Assembly: GCF_000525915.1 (NCBI RefSeq)
Contig: NZ_AODH01000002.1
Span: 1 to 46,535 of the forward strand
Origin: Brochothrix campestris FSL F6-1037
GTDB taxonomy: Bacteria > Bacillota > Bacilli > Lactobacillales > Listeriaceae
DNA: 46,535 nucleotides
Reading direction: 5' to 3'
Shown here one piece after another: positions 35,133-44,299 of the stretch. The position numbers were made by a program, and so were the translations under genes. The notes beneath the pieces were generated by a model. The model saw nothing but the letters and a program-made list of their open reading frames with translations, was not told the origin of the DNA and ran no database searches. Numbering within the stretch: the stretch's first letter is position 1; each line of letters opens with the position of its first letter.

Positions 35133-35882
35133 TTACTCATTATTCGAATAAGCTAAATCACTACGAAGAAGGGCTCTTATTAATTTCAATATAAAGGCCG
35201 TTGTATAAGTGTTCTCAATATAATAAGGGATGTACGACATCATTTGTTCAATCCATTTGTCGTTTTCATAATCCATTAAAATATGTTCTTCACTTTGTAT
35301 TTTTTTACTTAGACGATATAGTTCTTCTTCGGTCGTAAAAAGCCATGCTAACATTCCATCATGAATAACAATTCCCTTTGAAATTATTTCAAAAGTATTG
35401 TCTGCTTTTAATGCCCAATCCAATGTTTTTTCAATGTTTTCACTGTTGTTCAGTTGTAATTGATCATAAAATGGCATCCTATTTTGCTCTTTTGTAAGTT
35501 GCTGGACTAAATCCGCTTTGGTGGCCACTTCCGTATGATACCAATCTGTTAGCTGAAGCATGTCTTCAAAAAAGACTGTTGTACTCAATTTAAGTATTAC
35601 ATTTTTTGGATAGTAATAACTTTTAATTTCCCCATTGCTCATTGTCGTCCTTTTGATAGCACTATCGATTTCTTTTATAAGATAGTTTATTTCATGAAAA
35701 CCGTAATTCCCCCAACTCCCAGATACTTTTGCATCATTCGCCTTCCGTACCCCCAACCAAATAAGGGCATATACTTGTGAAGGTGTTAACCCCTCTAACC
35801 AACGTTGAATCGCATGAATAATCTTTGTTTCCTCTTTTGTTAACTCTTTTGCCAAATTATATTTTATACATTCTGCCTTCAA
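35133..35882 (-). CDS. Unknown protein, possible C-terminal part of a split gene
   Basis: A 249-residue open frame I cannot name. It contains LTPSQVYALIWLGVRKANDA and a His- and Glu-rich stretch (GFHEINYLIKEIDSAIKR), and looks helical and soluble. There is no membrane helix. The annotated start is TTG. The frame stays open upstream with protein-like residues (EAAEVILLWTEIVSAQLLEL) up to the TAA that ends the gene at 35943-36287, which is in the same frame. So this may be the back half of one ~385-residue protein cut by a nonsense codon. A GGAGG followed by an out-of-frame ATG is also present near 35915-35935. Confidence 0.55.
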   Translation of the reverse strand: MKAECIKYNLAKELTKEETKIIHAIQRWLEGLTPSQVYALIWLGVRKANDAKVSGSWGNYGFHEINYLIKEIDSAIKRTTMSNGEIKSYYYPKNVILKLSTTVFFEDMLQLTDWYHTEVATKADLVQQLTKEQNRMPFYDQLQLNNSENIEKTLDWALKADNTFEIISKGIVIHDGMLAWLFTTEEELYRLSKKIQSEEHILMDYENDKWIEQMMSYIPYYIENTYTTAFILKLIRALLRSDLAYSNNE

Positions 35883-35942
35883 GAGTTCAAGTAATTGAGC
35901 ACTAACAATCTCCGTCCATAATAAAATGACCTCCGCAGCTTC

Positions 35943-36287
35943 TTAAACACATGTAATTTTAGGGCGACATAAATATTTATGTACTTCCCATTCTTTCATC
36001 TTTTTAGCTGTAATGTTAATTTCATAATGAACCTCCGCAAGCAGGAATGAATAACTGTCTTTATCTTCATCTTTCGTAAAAGCTTCTAATTGAGAACAAG
36101 AGGCAACCGTTATCAGCTGCTTATTAAACAAGTCAGATAATCGCTCGGTATTCGTTTCTGTTGCTGTCTTTTCATACGTGCTATAGGCTGGAATAACCGC
36201 ACCTAGACCAACATTTGCTTCTTGCAAGAGCACAGCAATTAGCAAACGGTCTCTCATCGAAACCGTTTGTAATTCAACACTCTCCAT
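35943..36287 (-). CDS. Unknown protein, possible N-terminal part of a split gene
   Basis: A 114-residue frame of unknown function, with SMRDRLLIAVLLQEANVGLG as its most structured stretch and a Lys- and Glu-rich second half. Its ATG at 36287 overlaps the likely stop of the upstream zinc-ribbon gene (TGA ending at 36274), indicating translational coupling. Its TAA stop is in frame with the downstream 249-residue open frame, and no good start codon lies between. I see no transmembrane segment or catalytic motif. Confidence 0.55.
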   Translation of the reverse strand: MESVELQTVSMRDRLLIAVLLQEANVGLGAVIPAYSTYEKTATETNTERLSDLFNKQLITVASCSQLEAFTKDEDKDSYSFLLAEVHYEINITAKKMKEWEVHKYLCRPKITCV

Positions 36288-36718
36288 GTGGTTTATTTTC
36301 TTCTAAATAGGCTTTTAAAAGCGAACGTTTTTTTTTCGTCTGCAAGCTGACAATTTTCACAAGCACATGTTTTTTCTTTCGCCTGATAAATGATGTGCTG
36401 ACATTGACTACAAACCAAATCGGGCTGCCAACTAGCCTTACTCGCACGGCTTGGTAATTTAGCATTAAGGTTGCTCTCACAATACACACACTGTGCTTCT
36501 ACTTCTACATTTGGGAGGCATCTCACGAGTGAATTTGGCTTAAGCTCAATCTGCTGATGCACTAATATCCGTTCGATTTTTTCATCTGTAAAATAATATG
36601 CATTTAGTAGTGCAACGATACTCGTAGTTTCATAATTTACCAGCGGATTAAACGGTGGCAGCGGTCGTAGTTTCTCCGCCGTAATTTTAAATAATTCGAT
36701 AGAAAGGTCCCCTTTCAT
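36274..36718 (-). CDS. Zinc-ribbon-like protein of unknown function
   Basis: About 141-147 residues. Three cysteine pairs are visible: QCVYCES, LVCSQCQHI and CACENCQ, the layout of one or two zinc ribbons in the C-terminal half. The N-terminal half is unrecognised. As written the frame ends at 36293 in KSLFRRK. If the T9 run at 36328-36336 is T8, it ends at 36274 instead in LLKAYLEENKPHGEC and overlaps the next ATG by 14 bp. That reading gives a more natural sequence and tighter coupling. It is first in a minus-strand group of two or three genes. The start at 36718 is behind AAAGGGGA or a similar sequence. Confidence 0.55.
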
Positions 36719-37064
36719 TTAAGATATCATCACAGCTAAAACTTCATATAAAATGACCGATTTCAATTTCACTGCTACTCAGGCATTAAAGTGCAACCTT
36801 TTGTGTCACATACAATGGTGGCTAATTAGCAACATTTTCAACGCTGTCTCAGCAGATGAAGTGGTACGCACGCTTTTAAAAGACGGTAACGGCAAAAAGA
36901 CAATTTGCTCAACACCTTTCACTAGATTGGCGTTACATTGAAGGTCCCTTTGTTGTTAACATAGCATACACCGCTAAACTAGTGAAATGATGAAGGCACA
37001 CTTAATCAAAATAGCATTTTGGCATTTTTTTACGCTAAAATACGGCTTATTTTCGAATTACAGC
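36719..37064. other. Intergenic stretch with a coding-like plus-strand remnant
   Basis: No intact gene is visible. Around 36830-36990 the plus strand has protein-like pieces in two frames, VSADEVVRTLLKDG and then QFAQHLSLDWRYIEGPFVV, ending at a TGA near 36990. This may be the tail of a lost gene with an indel between the two pieces. I cannot name it. Confidence 0.25.
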
Positions 37065-37112
37065 AAAAAAAAACCAAGCACTCTCCGCTACAACAGTGGG
37101 GAATACTTGGTT
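37065..37112 (-). terminator. Terminator downstream of the flavoprotein gene
   Basis: On the minus strand AACCAAG (37106-37112) pairs with CTTGGTT (37072-37078), with further inner pairing, and is followed by nine T. An additional hairpin without a U-run (CAGAACCA/TGGTTCTG) lies at 37194-37217. Confidence 0.75.
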
Positions 37113-37233
37113 CATTTAGCTCATTGACCTAATTATTCATTACAAAGGATAACCTGTTCAACTAACGTTTTTGTGTCACTGCCGTTTCATCTCAGAACCA
37201 TGCCTGCGTGGTTCTGCCTCTGGATGAGTCCTT

Positions 37234-37807
37234 TTATACAGTTGCTAACATCATGTCAGCTTGAGAAACATTCAATTCGCTTACTATTTGATTGATAATA
37301 ACGTGTGCTTCGGCTAAGGCACCAATTCCGCGTTTACCAGAAGTCAGTATGTCGACTCGCGGTGGGATTTCTTTGTAGTTGCGATGCGCTAACTTCGCTA
37401 AATTTTCTTGTAAAATCGATTGATTATACATTTCGGTATTCATTGCTGGACAGATTAACTTAGGCTTATCAGCAGGTATAGCCATACAAATACTGCTCAC
37501 AATATCGTCAGCGATACCATTTGCTACCTTACCGATTATATCTGCGGTTGCTGGCATAATAACAATTAAATCGGTTTCTTGTGCTAAAAAGACATGATCG
37601 ACAGTATCATATACTTGTGCTGTCATCCCTTCGGTCACAATTTTATTTTTAGAAATGATTTCTAATGTGAGTGGACTCACGAAAGCCGCGCTTTTTTTTG
37701 GTCATTGCAACATGAATCGTCAGTGGGTACCTCGCCAATTCCTCAATGATGAGTGGAATTTTATGTGCTGCAATACTTCCGGTAATACAAATTGTAACTT
37801 TTTTCAT
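37234..37807 (-). pseudogene. CoaC/EpiD-like flavoprotein, frameshifted
   Basis: An FMN-dependent decarboxylase-family protein of about 190 residues, like the phosphopantothenoylcysteine decarboxylase CoaC or EpiD. The N-terminal frame from ATG 37807 (AGGAGA upstream) has VTICITGSIAAHKIP with the FMN-binding GSI and active His. The second frame (37234-37680) has PATADIIGKVANGIADD and the substrate-recognition motif CPAMNTEMY. The frames join if the T8 run at 37692-37699 is T7, giving MTKKSAAFVSPLTLE. It stands alone without a CoaB domain. Its substrate is uncertain; it may be CoA synthesis or a peptide or secondary pathway. The shift may be a sequencing error. Confidence 0.82.
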
Positions 37808-37846
37808 TTTTTGTCTCCTAATAATCATTTTCAAGTCTATCGACAT

Positions 37847-38272
37847 CCGTCATTAATTTTAACATTACCAGTGAAAAAAGCAATACATATGGGAAGGCGT
37901 TAGTTATTGTTGCACGCTTAACTACCAAATAGCTTTTTCGTTGCTGTTCTGACCTTTTTGTTCCATATCAAACATCAAAAAAAGCGCTTGGCTATCTGTA
38001 GTGAACCCTAAAAATCTAACTTTTGGAGATCACTTCAATCCCTATAGTTGATGCGCATAAGCCGTTATTTCTAAAAGCAAAAGATGTTTTTTTATTCAGC
38101 TTAATCGTACATTTTACTCAATTATCTACTGTTAGACTGAATTAACAAACTTTGTATAGTAAACACTTCTTTTTTCTATATCTGAACCTGTGAAAATGCT
38201 ACAGATAGAGCGATTAATTAGGTTATCTGATTGCAATGCTTACTTTAAGTAGCTAATCCATCATTATCTTTG
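37847..38272. other. Non-coding gap, nothing recognised
   Basis: This AT-rich stretch between the flavoprotein gene and the remnant at 38273 shows no gene, hairpin array or RNA gene that I can support. A GAAAAAAGCGC-type sequence near 37980 only loosely resembles a cre site. Confidence 0.4.
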
Positions 38273-38527
38273 TTAGTCATAATACGAATTCCTCTTTGCT
38301 TGATAGTTTGTCTGCATTTCGGCTATAAAGTCAGTTGAAGCACTCACGATATCTATCACCGAATCACTAATGTAATATAGGGTCATTTCATCGTAAAAAG
38401 ATATATATGGATTTACCAAACCTTTTTTTATGTACCAAGAATAGTTAACGACTTCTTCTGAATTTTTAAAATCAACAGATCTGGAGTAAGCACTTTTTTT
38501 GTATTTCCCCTCAAAGAGTACACTTTT
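38273..38527 (-). pseudogene. Coding-like remnant without a start codon
   Basis: The minus strand is open for 84 codons with normal amino-acid composition (SVDFKNSEEVVNYSWYIKKG and FYDEMTLYYISDSVIDIV are two pieces), ending in TAA. No ATG, GTG or TTG opens this frame. A second frame just upstream (IIEKVYSLRGNTKK) would join it if the A7 run near 38500 were A8. It may be a small gene with an indel or the tail of a deleted one. No family is recognised. Confidence 0.4.
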
Positions 38528-38918
38528 TCAATGATAGTTTTTTAAAGTGTACTAATTCCTCTCTTGTGATTAGTTAGAATTAAGATGAAGCATTTCAGAA
38601 GACGGACTACAATACTAACTCCAATGATACAGTCGCTTATTTTTCATTTATCAATTAATCCAATTCATTTCAAAATAAACGTCTAAAAAAGAAGTGTAGT
38701 CATACGCTTCAGCTTTTAGACAAAGTCAAATTGATTTTTTTCTGTAAAAATAGGGCAACCGACCTTCGACAGTTCTAATCGGGCAATTTCACTTTCGCAT
38801 CTCAACTTTAGTTGCCTGTGACGCTCTGCTTTCACTTCCTTGTTCGCCATCTAACTAATCGCTGTAAAGCAAGTTGCTAGCTATGACAGAATTAAACGGA
38901 TCAATAAAGCCTCCATTC
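38528..38918. other. Non-coding gap with degenerate repeat-like hairpin
   Basis: There is no supported gene. Around 38750-38815 the minus strand has CGAAAGTGAAATTG, like the 5' border of the hairpin repeats, and GGGCAAC/GTTGCC can pair around it. This is at best a decayed repeat copy. Confidence 0.25.
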
Positions 38919-39548
38919 CTACAGATACGCTTTTACTCCCACAATGAACTGATACAAGAAGTAGGCTGCAAAAACAAGTAAAATTAGCCCAGCAATGATT
39001 GAACTGATTTTAATTGCTCGGCGGTTCATCACTTTTCGCGTGTACGACACAATTGTTAGCAGGCCAATATCATGCAGGACGATACCGCTTAAAATACCGA
39101 GGGCCACAATTAGAAAGGAGCCTTTTCCCGTTGCATAGGAGTTACTTAAGGCTGTTCCAAAGACAGATACCCAAAAGACGAGGCTACCAGGTGATATCGC
39201 TACCAGTAGGCCCGTTGCATATGTTTTTTTGAAGGATTTTACTGGTTTTTCACCGGCGAGGGTGATATCGTTATCCGCCTGTCTAATCGAATCATAGGCA
39301 ACGAGTCCTAAAAAGACGGCACCAATTAGCCATAATGGTAATTGGATATATGGCAGAGCTAACACGTTTGCTAAGCCGAAATAGAGCGCTACAATGAGCA
39401 ACACATCAACCGTCATGCCACCAATACCGACAGCCCATCCGTGCATAAAACCGTGTTTAAGACCTTGTTTTATCATTTCTACACTTATTGCTCCAACTGG
39501 CATCGCAATGGCGAAACCAATCAGAAGATACATCCAATAAATCGTCAT
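38919..39548 (-). CDS. LysE/RhtB-family exporter
   Basis: About 209-211 residues with six predicted membrane helices. The start LLIGFAIAMPVGAISVEMIK matches the LysE signature (G-x-x-x-x-PGP-type loop, here MPVG), and GLLVAISPGSLVFWVSVFG is the second family motif. These proteins export amino acids or similar small molecules. The open frame begins at 39554, but AAGGGGG directly abuts that ATG; the ATG at 39548 is better spaced. It is a single-gene unit. The exported compound is unknown. Confidence 0.87.
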   Translation of the reverse strand: MTIYWMYLLIGFAIAMPVGAISVEMIKQGLKHGFMHGWAVGIGGMTVDVLLIVALYFGLANVLALPYIQLPLWLIGAVFLGLVAYDSIRQADNDITLAGEKPVKSFKKTYATGLLVAISPGSLVFWVSVFGTALSNSYATGKGSFLIVALGILSGIVLHDIGLLTIVSYTRKVMNRRAIKISSIIAGLILLVFAAYFLYQFIVGVKAYL

Positions 39549-39760
39549 AGACATCCCCCTTATCTCTCCTTGTATTATATCAAAAAAAGAGTGTCGGACT
39601 GTTACTTTTCACATTGCAACTGGGTGTTAATTACCTTAGAATTCTTTGATAGAGCGAGTCGTTTACATCTCTCTATTAAGTTCGTATGACTAGCCGTTAC
39701 AATTGCTGTCACATAGGCTATAATAAGAAAGGAATGTATTCGTATTTGTAGGAGGAACTC

Positions 39761-40270
39761 ATGTATAAACAGACTGTTCTATTGGTCAGTTGTTTAATGC
39801 TGTTGTTCGTTATGGTTGGTTGCACCTCTAACGAGTCAGACAGCCGCACAACGACGACCGCTAAAATAACTTTTAAACCGATTGATCTTAACAAAACGGC
39901 TGACACATCAGAGGCCGATGAATCATTAAAACTTATTACTGCTATGCCCGATATAAAAGCCCAATCGCAAGCGACGACTGAACTCCTTACTATTCTCGGC
40001 AAGATGTCGTTAGCCTATTCATTTACCGAATCAGAAATTAATGTTTGGCCGCCATCACCTACCTATTCGGAACAGCTTGCGAATGCGTTAGGCCGTAACG
40101 GAGATAAAGACCTCGTTCTCACCGTGATGGAAACACTGCGCCAGGCAAGTGTATATGGTGATGGTTTACCATTGCAACTACGTTTAGCACCTTCGCAGCC
40201 ACCAATCGGCAGTGCCTCTGCGGGTGAAATTACGCTCTACCCCACTGAAAATGACTTATTTACACAATAA
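39761..40270 (+). CDS. Putative lipoprotein of unknown function
   Basis: A 169-residue protein. The N-terminal signal peptide VLLVSCLMLLFVMVGC ends in a lipobox-like MVGC with Cys 21, followed by a Ser/Thr-rich linker. The mature part is mostly helical (TTELLTILGKMSLAYSF) with a proline-rich middle (NVWPPSPTY). AGGAGG lies five bases before the ATG. I do not recognise the family. It stands alone and shares a terminator with the convergent kinase gene. Confidence 0.75.
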   Translation: MYKQTVLLVSCLMLLFVMVGCTSNESDSRTTTTAKITFKPIDLNKTADTSEADESLKLITAMPDIKAQSQATTELLTILGKMSLAYSFTESEINVWPPSPTYSEQLANALGRNGDKDLVLTVMETLRQASVYGDGLPLQLRLAPSQPPIGSASAGEITLYPTENDLFTQ

Positions 40271-40319
40271 AAAACAGCTCACTCGTATCGCATCATTGCG
40301 TTACAAGCTGAGCTGTTTT
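40271..40319. terminator. Bidirectional terminator between lipoprotein and kinase genes
   Basis: AAAACAGCTCA (40271-40281) pairs with TGAGCTGTTTT (40309-40319), with additional partial pairing inside. A and T runs flank both sides. Confidence 0.85.
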
Positions 40320-40342
40320 TTAAGTTTCATTTTGAGCTGTAA

Positions 40343-41311
40343 TTAACGCATAACCGCTGGAGCGTTTCCGCTCATAAATTGGTTGACAAAGGCTCTGTTT
40401 AGCACTGAGCTATCACCGAAGGTAGTATGGGCTAACACTGCTGCTGCCGTTGCAAACTCAACTGTTTGTTGCAATGACTGTTGTGCCAGCATACCATCAA
40501 TCACTCCGGCACAAAAGGCATCGCCTGTACCGATGCGATCAAAGGTTGGAATGGCTGATTGCTTAGAAACAACTGTTGTCTCCATTGTTCTGATAAAACC
40601 TTGCATCGTTTCGGCTGTTTTAAGGGTGCCGCAAAAGGCATCAAGTTCAAACTGCCGGAGACATTGACCGATGACATCATTACCTACCATTCCTAAACTA
40701 GCCGTAAGGTCGCGTTCACTGCCAAACACAACCGAGCAATGTGGCAGCATCCGTTGATAGGTTGCTTTAATGACTGACCGATCAGTCGTTTCATTTAAAC
40801 TCGGACGATAATTAAAATCAAAAAAAACAGGAATGTTCGCAGTGGCTGCTTGCTCGGCGACTGCTAAAGCTGTCTCGCGGGTCGCCTCGGTCAAAAACAA
40901 TGCAATGCCACAAATATGCACGGCATCAAGTGGTTGCAACCATCTCTTAATGGCCGTTTTGCTCACGGTGGTGCGACAAAAGGCCGAATCTAAGCGATTT
41001 AAATAGGTGACCTGCGAAGGGCGAGGATGGTAGCCACGTTCTAAAAAATAGAGACCGAGATGCTGATGGGCAAACGTAAGCGCGCGCGTATCAATTTGGA
41101 GGCGACGCAAGGCACCAGCTGCGGCCTGACCAACCTGATTGTCGGGCAAAGCGCTCAACAAGGTTGTATCATGACCAAATTGGGCCAGCCCACTTAATAA
41201 GTTGACCCCTGTTCCAGTGTAAGATAAATCAACGGTATCAGTTTGGCTGATTAATTTATATTCTGGTGGTGTTAGACGCATCATCACTTCACCATAGGCT
41301 CCGATGTTCAT
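40343..41311 (-). CDS. kdgK: PfkB-family sugar kinase (KDG kinase-like)
   Basis: A 322-residue carbohydrate kinase. The N-terminus (GAYGEVMMRLTPPEYKLI) and GTGVNLLSGLAQFG resemble 2-keto-3-deoxygluconate kinases. The C-terminal signature FDRIGTGDAFCAGVIDGML holds the anion hole and the catalytic Asp. It is the last gene of the SFCGS-DUF43xx operon, four bases after the aldolase gene, with AAGGGGTGAG before the ATG. Given the aldolase next to it, it most likely phosphorylates a 2-keto-3-deoxy sugar acid or supplies its phosphorylated form. The exact substrate is inferred. Confidence 0.85.
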   Translation of the reverse strand: MNIGAYGEVMMRLTPPEYKLISQTDTVDLSYTGTGVNLLSGLAQFGHDTTLLSALPDNQVGQAAAGALRRLQIDTRALTFAHQHLGLYFLERGYHPRPSQVTYLNRLDSAFCRTTVSKTAIKRWLQPLDAVHICGIALFLTEATRETALAVAEQAATANIPVFFDFNYRPSLNETTDRSVIKATYQRMLPHCSVVFGSERDLTASLGMVGNDVIGQCLRQFELDAFCGTLKTAETMQGFIRTMETTVVSKQSAIPTFDRIGTGDAFCAGVIDGMLAQQSLQQTVEFATAAAVLAHTTFGDSSVLNRAFVNQFMSGNAPAVMR

Positions 41312-41315
41312 CTGC

Positions 41316-42065
41316 TCACCCCTTTGTCGCTAACACACGTTTCACGGTCGCAAGTAAACTTGCCACATCATCGGGGCGCGTGTCGCCATTGGCATCAATA
41401 ATTGATGAGTACACATGTGGAATGATTTTTTTAACGCCGGCATCAACCGCAATTTGCACAATTTCTTCAAAGTTTTCTAAATCAATGCCTCCAGTTGGTT
41501 CGAGGTAAAAATCATGTTCGGCACAGGCTTTTGCCACGGCAATGTACTCCTCCTTATGCGCGAGTCCTTTCATCGGGAAGTATTTAATCGATGAACCACC
41601 CATATCTTTTAAGAGTGCAATCGCAGTCGCTAATGGCACTTCTGTCGGCGCTGTTTGGCTACTTAATGGTCCTGTGGCAATGTTTACAAAACCAACCTTG
41701 CCTGTTGGCGACACCAGTCCATTGACAACGGTATCGGTTTGACCGAGTAAGGCACGACTTGCGCCAATGCCAGTGAACACTTGGTTCACATGCTGCGGTT
41801 GTAATTCGGCTGAAATCCGACTCACCATCGCACTTTGATTCGGATCACCTGCCCCTAAACCAACCGATAACGCGTTATTGGTCGCTGCCGCATAGCGTTG
41901 CATATCAGCAATGGCAGCTGCATCACTATCGTAGTTTTTTGAGAGCACGCCTAAAACAACATGGCCTTCAGCGGCTTGATAGCAATCTTTGGCATTGGCA
42001 ACAGAGCCTGCCAAGACATTTAAACAAATACGATCTTCGATATAATTCGGTGTTTTATTCATCAT
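41316..42065 (-). CDS. dgaF: DgaF-like KDGP aldolase
   Basis: About 249 residues starting from ATG 42065, behind AGAGG; the open frame begins with a TTG at 42080 that overlaps the ribosome binding site. It belongs to the 2-dehydro-3-deoxy-phosphogluconate aldolase-like family found with DgaE, with SIKYFPMKGLAHKEEYIAVA (Schiff-base Lys region) and LEPTGGIDLENFEEIVQIA as clear barrel motifs. It should split a keto-deoxy sugar acid phosphate into pyruvate and glyceraldehyde 3-phosphate. It sits between the ammonia lyase and kinase genes with very short gaps, so all are in one operon. Confidence 0.87.
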   Translation of the reverse strand: MMNKTPNYIEDRICLNVLAGSVANAKDCYQAAEGHVVLGVLSKNYDSDAAAIADMQRYAAATNNALSVGLGAGDPNQSAMVSRISAELQPQHVNQVFTGIGASRALLGQTDTVVNGLVSPTGKVGFVNIATGPLSSQTAPTEVPLATAIALLKDMGGSSIKYFPMKGLAHKEEYIAVAKACAEHDFYLEPTGGIDLENFEEIVQIAVDAGVKKIIPHVYSSIIDANGDTRPDDVASLLATVKRVLATKG

Positions 42066-42080
42066 TCGACCTCTTCTCAA

Positions 42081-43181
42081 TTAGTGTAATAGTTCTGTTA
42101 ACCGTGCCACAATTTGTTCCATCTCCACGGCTGTGACCGCTCGAATATCAAACTCAATAATGCCGATATTGGCGCGGTATTCACGGGTGTATATCGCGGT
42201 CTTGCCTGCCTTCAAGCCGGCAATGACAGCGATGGCTGAGGCTGGTTCACTGATGGTGACTTCGGCACGATAAATATCACGGCCAGCACCGTCTTGCACA
42301 CTTTTTGCACTGACGTGGTTGATTGCATTTAAGTTCACAATAAACGGCGCCAAGCGTGCTTGCATCGACGTTCCGGTTTCGCTGCCGTTTGTTTGATACA
42401 CTTCAATTGCCCGCGTCAAACCTAAAATATTTTCTTTTCCGACCTTCATCGCCCGACCAATCCCTTTGTTTTGGAGCCTTACCCAAGCGATTAAGTCGGC
42501 GTCTCCGATAACTAAACCTGACGTTGGCCCTTCAATCGCTTTGCCCCCACTATAAATGACGAGGTTGGCGCCTTGCTCATAATACGTCTGCAAATCTTCT
42601 TCGGCAGCGGCGTCTACGATTAACGGCAGTTGATGTGCCTGTGCAACCGCAGCTGCTTCTGCTACGCTCAGCATGCTTTTTTGGACGGTATGGTGACTTT
42701 TAATGTATAAAATCGCGGCTGTTGCTGGTGTAATCATCATTGCTAAATGCTCGGCTGAGCACATATTCGCATAGCCTGCCTCAACAACACGACCTCCACC
42801 CAGTTCTACCATCACCTCAACCGGAGTGCCGTAATCGACATTATGCCCCTTTGGTAGTATGATCTCGCGTTGGCTTACCGTTGTCGTATTTGGATGGTAG
42901 GCATGCAATTGACTGCCTTGCCCGATAACGCCGGCCACACTTTGGGCAATTCCTGCAGAAGCGCTCGCTACGACCAATGCCGCCGGAACATTGAGCAATG
43001 ACGCAATGTAACGCCCTGTTTTAACGACTAAGTCGCTCATTTCAAAAAAGTGAGTGCCGCCAAATTGTTGCGCTGCTAACACTTCATCGGCAACTTTGGA
43101 TACACCTAAAATCGTCATTTTTCCCGAGGCATTAATGACCTCTTTTAAGCCATAAGTGTCATAACTATTCGTTGCTGTCAC
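42081..43181 (-). CDS. dgaE: DgaE-like PLP-dependent ammonia lyase
   Basis: A SelA-related PLP enzyme. The frame opens at TTG 43205, but GTG 43181 (VTATNSYDTYGLKEVIN) is best placed behind GGAGGG, giving about 366 residues. Features are YGLKEVINASGKMTILGV at the N-terminus, a central DAAAEEDLQTYY, and the PLP Lys in VIYSGGKAIEGPTSGLVIG. In Salmonella DgaE turns D-glucosaminate 6-phosphate into 2-keto-3-deoxygluconate 6-phosphate and ammonia. A related 2-amino sugar acid is the expected substrate here. It overlaps the deacetylase gene by about 17 bp and is followed directly by the aldolase. Confidence 0.87.
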   Translation of the reverse strand: MTATNSYDTYGLKEVINASGKMTILGVSKVADEVLAAQQFGGTHFFEMSDLVVKTGRYIASLLNVPAALVVASASAGIAQSVAGVIGQGSQLHAYHPNTTTVSQREIILPKGHNVDYGTPVEVMVELGGGRVVEAGYANMCSAEHLAMMITPATAAILYIKSHHTVQKSMLSVAEAAAVAQAHQLPLIVDAAAEEDLQTYYEQGANLVIYSGGKAIEGPTSGLVIGDADLIAWVRLQNKGIGRAMKVGKENILGLTRAIEVYQTNGSETGTSMQARLAPFIVNLNAINHVSAKSVQDGAGRDIYRAEVTISEPASAIAVIAGLKAGKTAIYTREYRANIGIIEFDIRAVTAVEMEQIVARLTELLH

Positions 43182-44280
43182 ACTGATACACGCTCCCTCC
43201 GACAATTGTTTGTGTTGGCTGTATTAAAGTAGTAGTTGTACGAGTGTTACCGTTCGAGTCGGTTAACACCTTGTGTCCATCCACCAATTTGAAGATTGTT
43301 AAATCGGCATCGTATCCAACTGCGAGTTGTCCTTTGTTGTGTAGCTTAAAGACCGCAGCCGGATTGGCGGTAACCATCGGAATGATTTCGGCCAACGAAT
43401 AGCCCAGCACGAGCATCTTTTCGAGTGTCGTTGCCATATCGTAAACCGGGCCAACTTCACGGTTACGGTGATAAATATCGGTACTGATGGTTTGACAAAT
43501 AATGCCAGCAGCCTTGGCTGCCTCCGCTACCTTGAAGTTAAAACTATCTGTGCCATGACCGACATCAAAAATAACACCTTTTGCATAAGCCGCACGTACA
43601 AAGTCCTTGACTGTACCTTCGGCTGTTAAAATACCATTGGGCTTACCATTGTAGCAATGCGTCATTACATCACCGGCGCTCATATCCGCCAGAACGTCAG
43701 CCAACGACGGTGGTGCTGAGCCAACGTGAACCATTAAGGGCAACTGCTGATGTTGTGCTTGAATCGCCTTGGCCATCTCAAGCGGGATAATGCCATTGTT
43801 ACCGATAACGGTTTTGCTCATTCGTGCCTTAATACCGACAATGAATTGAGGGTAATCCGCTAACGCTTTTGTAATCAAATCGGTTTGAATTTTAGCTAAG
43901 TCAGCCAATTCATCTTGTTCCACAATGCCCCATTTTGAAATATTAAGCAGGGCGTAAACATTCGTGTTGGCCGCGGCTGCCAACTCGTAAAAAGCACCAA
44001 TGTTTTCGGCCCCAGTCGTGCCGGCATCAATCACCGTGGTGACCCCTTTTGGTACCCCGATTTGATCAGGGTAATCATAGTAGAGCGTCATCTTTTCGTA
44101 ACAGTGCACATGATCGTCAATCCAACCGGCTGAAACATAGGTGTCACCGTCTAGCACAAGCGTTTGCTGTGCTTCAACTGTGCTATTTTTTTCAATCTCG
44201 ATAATTTGTTTATTATCAATTACAATGTCACTTATTTCGTCCGTTATTAAACGGGCATTCTTAATTAATAAATCATACAT
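43165..44280 (-). CDS. Amidohydrolase/deacetylase-family metallohydrolase
   Basis: A 371-residue enzyme of the amidohydrolase superfamily. The metal-binding start is WIDDHVHCYEK (HxH), then ALLNISKWG, IKARMSK with a Lys likely to be carboxylated, MVHVGSAPP, DVMTHCYNG and FDVGHGTDSFNF with the metal Asp/His region. Family members are probable deacetylases, dihydroorotase-like or D-aminoacylase-like. It is part of the operon with DgaE and DUF4310, so removal of an N-acyl group from an imported compound before deamination is a sensible role. AAAGGAGGATGACTC precedes the ATG. The substrate has not been shown for this family, to my knowledge. Confidence 0.88.
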   Translation of the reverse strand: MYDLLIKNARLITDEISDIVIDNKQIIEIEKNSTVEAQQTLVLDGDTYVSAGWIDDHVHCYEKMTLYYDYPDQIGVPKGVTTVIDAGTTGAENIGAFYELAAAANTNVYALLNISKWGIVEQDELADLAKIQTDLITKALADYPQFIVGIKARMSKTVIGNNGIIPLEMAKAIQAQHQQLPLMVHVGSAPPSLADVLADMSAGDVMTHCYNGKPNGILTAEGTVKDFVRAAYAKGVIFDVGHGTDSFNFKVAEAAKAAGIICQTISTDIYHRNREVGPVYDMATTLEKMLVLGYSLAEIIPMVTANPAAVFKLHNKGQLAVGYDADLTIFKLVDGHKVLTDSNGNTRTTTTLIQPTQTIVGGSVYQCDSNE

Positions 44281-44299
44281 GAGTCATCCTCCTTTAGGA

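Noticed and set aside
36753-36941. Plus-strand open frame of 62 codons
   Set aside because: It has no ribosome binding site and only part of it looks coding; it is treated as a possible remnant in the intergenic entry rather than a gene.
37980-38000. cre-like AAAAGCGCTTGG
   Set aside because: It matches only the centre of the consensus and is far from any promoter.
43165-43205. 41-bp overlap between the deacetylase and DgaE genes
   Set aside because: The overlap shrinks to about 17 bp when DgaE is started at the GTG behind GGAGGG, so it is an ordinary coupled junction.
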